Source of the DNA: Burkholderia seminalis DSM 23518
GTDB taxonomy: Bacteria; Pseudomonadota; Gammaproteobacteria; Burkholderiales; Burkholderiaceae
Reading direction: 5' to 3'
Length of the DNA stretch: 64,000 nt
Assembly (NCBI RefSeq): GCF_902832885.1
Contig: NZ_CADFDK010000005.1
Span: 459,235-523,234 of the forward strand
The translations under genes were made by a program, and so were the position numbers. Of this stretch, positions 61,419-64,000 are shown one piece after another. The notes below the pieces were generated by a model that was not told where the DNA came from, did not search any database, and worked only from the letters and a program-made list of their open reading frames with translations. Within the stretch, counting starts at the first letter, position 1; each line of letters opens with the position of its first letter.

Positions 61419-63494
61419 TCAAATTCGTTCAACTTCCACAAGACAATCGTAAAACGTCGCCGAATTGCCGAGATCGGTCAGCGCCTGGCTTGTCACCTCG
61501 TTCGCGTTCCTGCCGTCGGGCGACAGTTTCTTCCACCAGATCGACAGTCCGACGACGAGCCCCGCCCGCGCGCGATCGGTAACCCGTGCGAGCGCCTGCA
61601 TCGAACCGCGATCGTTGAAGATGCGGACGACGTCGCCCTCCGCGATGCCGCGCGCCTCGGCGTCGGACGGGTGCATGTCGAGGTGCGGCTCGCCTTCCGT
61701 CGTACGCAGGCTGTCGACGTTCACGAACGTGCTGTTCAGGAAGTGGCGGGCCGGCGGCGAGATCATCGCGAGCGGATAACGCGCGGCGAGCTCGGGCGCG
61801 GCCTCGGCCGATTCGAACGGCGGCAGGTAGTCCGGGACGGGGTCCATGCCCATCTGCTCGAGCCGCGGGCTGTAGAACTCGCACTTGCCTGACGGGGTGC
61901 GGAAACCGCCGTTCGCGAACGGCGCCTCCGGCAGCTTGAGCTTCAGCCAGCCTTCCCGCTTCAACGTTTCCCAGTCGCTGTCGAGTGCCGGGTCGTCCCA
62001 GCGGAGCGCCGCACGCGCGACCTCTTCGTCGGTGTGGTACAGCGCCGGCTCGTCGAGCCTCATGCTGCGCGCGATGCCACGGAAGATCTCCGTGTTCGGC
62101 CGCGCCTCGCCCACCGGCGGAATCGACGGCAGGTTCGCCATCACGTAGGTGTGGCCATACGATTTGTGAATATCGAGATGCTCGAGCTGCGTGGTCGCCG
62201 GCAACACAATGTCGGCGAAATCGACGGTATCTGTCTTGAAATGCTCGAGAACGACCGTAAACAGATCATCACGCGCGAACCCAGCGGCGACCTTCGACGA
62301 GTCCGGCGCGACCGCCACCGGATTCGAGTTGTACACGATCACGGCTTCGACTTTCGGCCCGAATGTCGCATCGCCGGGGTGCAGCAGCGCGTCGCCGATC
62401 GCATTCATGTTGATGATGCGCGGCAGCTTGTGCGGCCAACCCGGCATCAGATCCGGGCGCAGCAGCGCCGCCTGGTTGACCGGTGCGGATTCCGACGACG
62501 ACAGCAACAGCCCGCCCGCGCGGTCGCGCCACGCTCCCGTCAGCGCCGGCAGGCTGGCAATCGCGCGCACGGCATTGCCGCCGCCGCGAACGCGCTGCAT
62601 GCCGTAGTTGAGGCGGATCGATGCCTTTCGCGTGGCGCCGTAGCGACGCGCAAGATCGATCAGCTCCGACGCATCGACGCCGCAGATCTGCGCGACCCGC
62701 TCCGGCGGATAGGACATGGCGCGCGCCTTGAGCGCGTCAAAACCCAGCGTATGGTCAGCGATGTAGTCGTGATCGAGCAGATTTTCGGTGATCAACACAT
62801 GCATCATGCCGAGCGCAAATGCACCATCGGTACCCGGTTTCAGCGCAATGTGCTGATGGCACTTCTCCGCGGTCAGCGAGCGATAGGGATCGATCGCGAC
62901 AAGACGCGCACCGCGGCGCTTCGCTTCCTGCGCGCGGGTCCAGAAGTGCAGGCTCGACGCGATCGGATTCGCGCCCCATATCAGAATCAGTTCGCTTTCC
63001 TCGAAGTGCTCGAGGTGCATGCCGAGACTGCCGCCATACGTGTATCGCAGCCCCGCCGCGCCTGCTGCCGCACAGATCGTGCGCTCGAGCCGCGATGCGC
63101 CGAGCGTGTGGAAGAACCGTTGGGCGATGCCCTCGCCCTGCACGAGCCCCATCGTTCCGGCGTAGCTGTACGGCACGATCGCTTCCGGCGCGCGCGCGGC
63201 GATTTCACCCAGGCGACGGCCGATCTCGTCGAACGCCTCGCTCCAGCTGATCGGCTCGAAGCGCCCTTCGCCCTTCGGGCCGACGCGTTTGAGCGGAACC
63301 GTGAGGCGATCGGGATGATGGACGCGGTCGGCGTAACGGCTGACCTTCGTGCACAACACACCTTGCGTCGGCGGATGATCGGGATCGCCCGTTACCTTGA
63401 TCGCCTTCCCGTTCTCGACGGACACGCGCATTGCGCACGTGTCCGGACAATCGTGCGGGCAAACGGCCCGGGCTACCTGGGTGGCGGCGTTCAT
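61419..63494 (-). CDS. Molybdopterin oxidoreductase with one 4Fe-4S site
   Basis: A 691-residue DMSO-reductase-family enzyme. The N-terminal Fe-S motif is Cys12, Cys16, Cys20 and Cys48 (CPHDCPDTC ... LCTK). Cys140 in RTICAAAG is a candidate molybdenum ligand. The molybdopterin dinucleotide-binding domain forms the last 110 residues. No twin-arginine signal is seen, so it is likely cytoplasmic. There is no partner subunit gene next to it. The substrate cannot be told from sequence; formate dehydrogenase-like and nitrate reductase-like members share this layout. Confidence 0.88.
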   Translation of the reverse strand: MNAATQVARAVCPHDCPDTCAMRVSVENGKAIKVTGDPDHPPTQGVLCTKVSRYADRVHHPDRLTVPLKRVGPKGEGRFEPISWSEAFDEIGRRLGEIAARAPEAIVPYSYAGTMGLVQGEGIAQRFFHTLGASRLERTICAAAGAAGLRYTYGGSLGMHLEHFEESELILIWGANPIASSLHFWTRAQEAKRRGARLVAIDPYRSLTAEKCHQHIALKPGTDGAFALGMMHVLITENLLDHDYIADHTLGFDALKARAMSYPPERVAQICGVDASELIDLARRYGATRKASIRLNYGMQRVRGGGNAVRAIASLPALTGAWRDRAGGLLLSSSESAPVNQAALLRPDLMPGWPHKLPRIINMNAIGDALLHPGDATFGPKVEAVIVYNSNPVAVAPDSSKVAAGFARDDLFTVVLEHFKTDTVDFADIVLPATTQLEHLDIHKSYGHTYVMANLPSIPPVGEARPNTEIFRGIARSMRLDEPALYHTDEEVARAALRWDDPALDSDWETLKREGWLKLKLPEAPFANGGFRTPSGKCEFYSPRLEQMGMDPVPDYLPPFESAEAAPELAARYPLAMISPPARHFLNSTFVNVDSLRTTEGEPHLDMHPSDAEARGIAEGDVVRIFNDRGSMQALARVTDRARAGLVVGLSIWWKKLSPDGRNANEVTSQALTDLGNSATFYDCLVEVERI

Positions 63495-63633
63495 CGTCTT
63501 GAATGCGGAGGTGGGGATTCGCGAATTTTACGTGGACACGCCGGATAACGCGCTCATTTCGTTCAGAGCTCGGGTTATCTGAACGAAGACCGACTGACAT
63601 TGTCGCGCACGTGCGTTTTCGCCGCCGAAATGC

Positions 63634-63661
63634 AAAAACCCCCGCCTTTCGGGCGGGGGTT
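63634..63661 (-). terminator. rRNA operon terminator
   Basis: AACCCCCGCC (63637-63646) pairs with GGCGGGGGTT (63652-63661). Read on the minus strand it follows the 5S gene and ends in TTTTTG. Confidence 0.9.
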
Positions 63662-63674
63662 CTTGGCTTAGGGA

Positions 63675-63789
63675 GCCTGACGATTACCTACTTTCACACG
63701 GGAATCCGCACTATCATCGGCGTAGAGTCGTTTCACGGTCCTGTTCGGGATGGGAAGGGGTGGGACCGACTCGCTATGGTCATCAGGCA
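63675..63789 (-). rRNA. rrf: 5S ribosomal RNA
   Basis: About 115 bases. On the minus strand it begins TGCCTGATGACCATAGCGAG and contains the 5S landmarks CCCATCCCGAACAGG and GTGTGAAAGTAGGTAATCG, ending GTCAGGC. The terminal stem TGCCTGA/GTCAGGC pairs. The ends are placed by this stem and may be off by a few bases. Confidence 0.95.
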
Positions 63790-63910
63790 AAGGGGGTTGT
63801 TGTGCTGGCTTCGCAGCACAACCAATCTTGGAAGAAGCAGTAATTTTTGAGTTGTGCGTATCAGCACATCGCGGTCATTCAACCGCTGTCTGTAAAACAG
63901 ACTTGTTATA
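63790..63910 (-). other. 23S-5S spacer with processing stems
   Basis: Two stems: TTGTGCTG/CAGCACAA near 63799-63822 and GTCTGT/ACAGAC near 63887-63901. They fit precursor rRNA processing sites. No tRNA is present. Confidence 0.5.
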
Positions 63911-64000
63911 GGATCAAGCCTTACGGGCAATTAGTATCAGTTAGCTGAACGCATTACTGCGCTTACACACCTGACCTATCAACGTCCTGGTCTCGAACGA
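63911..64000 (-). rRNA. rrl: 23S ribosomal RNA, 3' end (cut by window edge)
   Basis: The minus strand ends GCTAACTGATACTAATTGCC followed by CGTAAGGCTTGATCC, the betaproteobacterial 23S 3' terminus. About 90 bases are in the window; the rest of the operon (and the 16S gene) lies beyond 64000. Confidence 0.93.

Overview
The window looks like a stretch of chromosome 1 from a member of the Burkholderia cepacia complex or a close relative. The DNA is very GC-rich with strong third-position GC bias. It carries an alanine/lysine-rich histone-H1-like protein, a gram-negative porin of the Burkholderia trimeric type, and the betaproteobacterial version of the division and cell wall (dcw) cluster. It is core genome: I see no prophage, insertion sequence, integron or CRISPR array.

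Layout. 1-5746 (+): end of accC, prmA, a zinc-ribbon DUF3426 membrane protein, tpx, a PfkB nucleoside-type kinase and a glycine-zipper lipoprotein. 5784-6610: paired terminators and the H1-like protein (-). 7049-11970 (-): class Ia ribonucleotide reductase nrdA-nrdB behind a promoter carrying two NrdR boxes. 12088-13899 (-): ampD, a small zinc-finger protein and a CcsA-like protein. 13989-16003 (+): ffh and hpt. 16086-18446 (-): marC and proS. 18665-19934 (+): rppH and a CNP1-like lipoprotein. 20038-23146 (-): proB, obg, rpmA, rplU. 23357-31271 (+): ispB, tRNA-Pro(CGG), a CorC-type transporter, the type IV pilus/type II secretion genes pilB-, pilC- and pilD-like, coaE, zapD and yacG. 31334-36846 (-): a MutT-type Nudix gene, a DUF815 ATPase, argJ and secA. 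37103-37579 (+): a DciA-like DUF721 gene.

37660-57048 is the dcw cluster, transcribed on the minus strand as mraZ-rsmH-ftsL-ftsI-murE-murF-mraY-murD-ftsW-murG-murC-ddl-ftsQ-ftsA-ftsZ, followed by a peroxiredoxin gene and lpxC. Seven junctions overlap by 4 bases. The one clear break is a 132-base repeat-like insertion between murC and ddl. A sigma70-type promoter with four 10-bp-phased GTG repeats (a probable MraZ operator) precedes mraZ.

57323-63494: coq7 (-), a porin (+), a long-chain acyl-CoA ligase (-) and a molybdopterin oxidoreductase (-). 63634-64000 is the 3' end of an rRNA operon on the minus strand (terminator, 5S, and the end of 23S, cut by the window edge).

No new defence or mobile system was found. 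The observations most worth checking are regulatory or structural: the MraZ and NrdR operators, the repeat inside the dcw cluster, a terminator placed directly in front of the CNP1-like gene, a hairpin-rich 438-base gap upstream of the H1-like gene, and a codon-usage patch inside rsmH.
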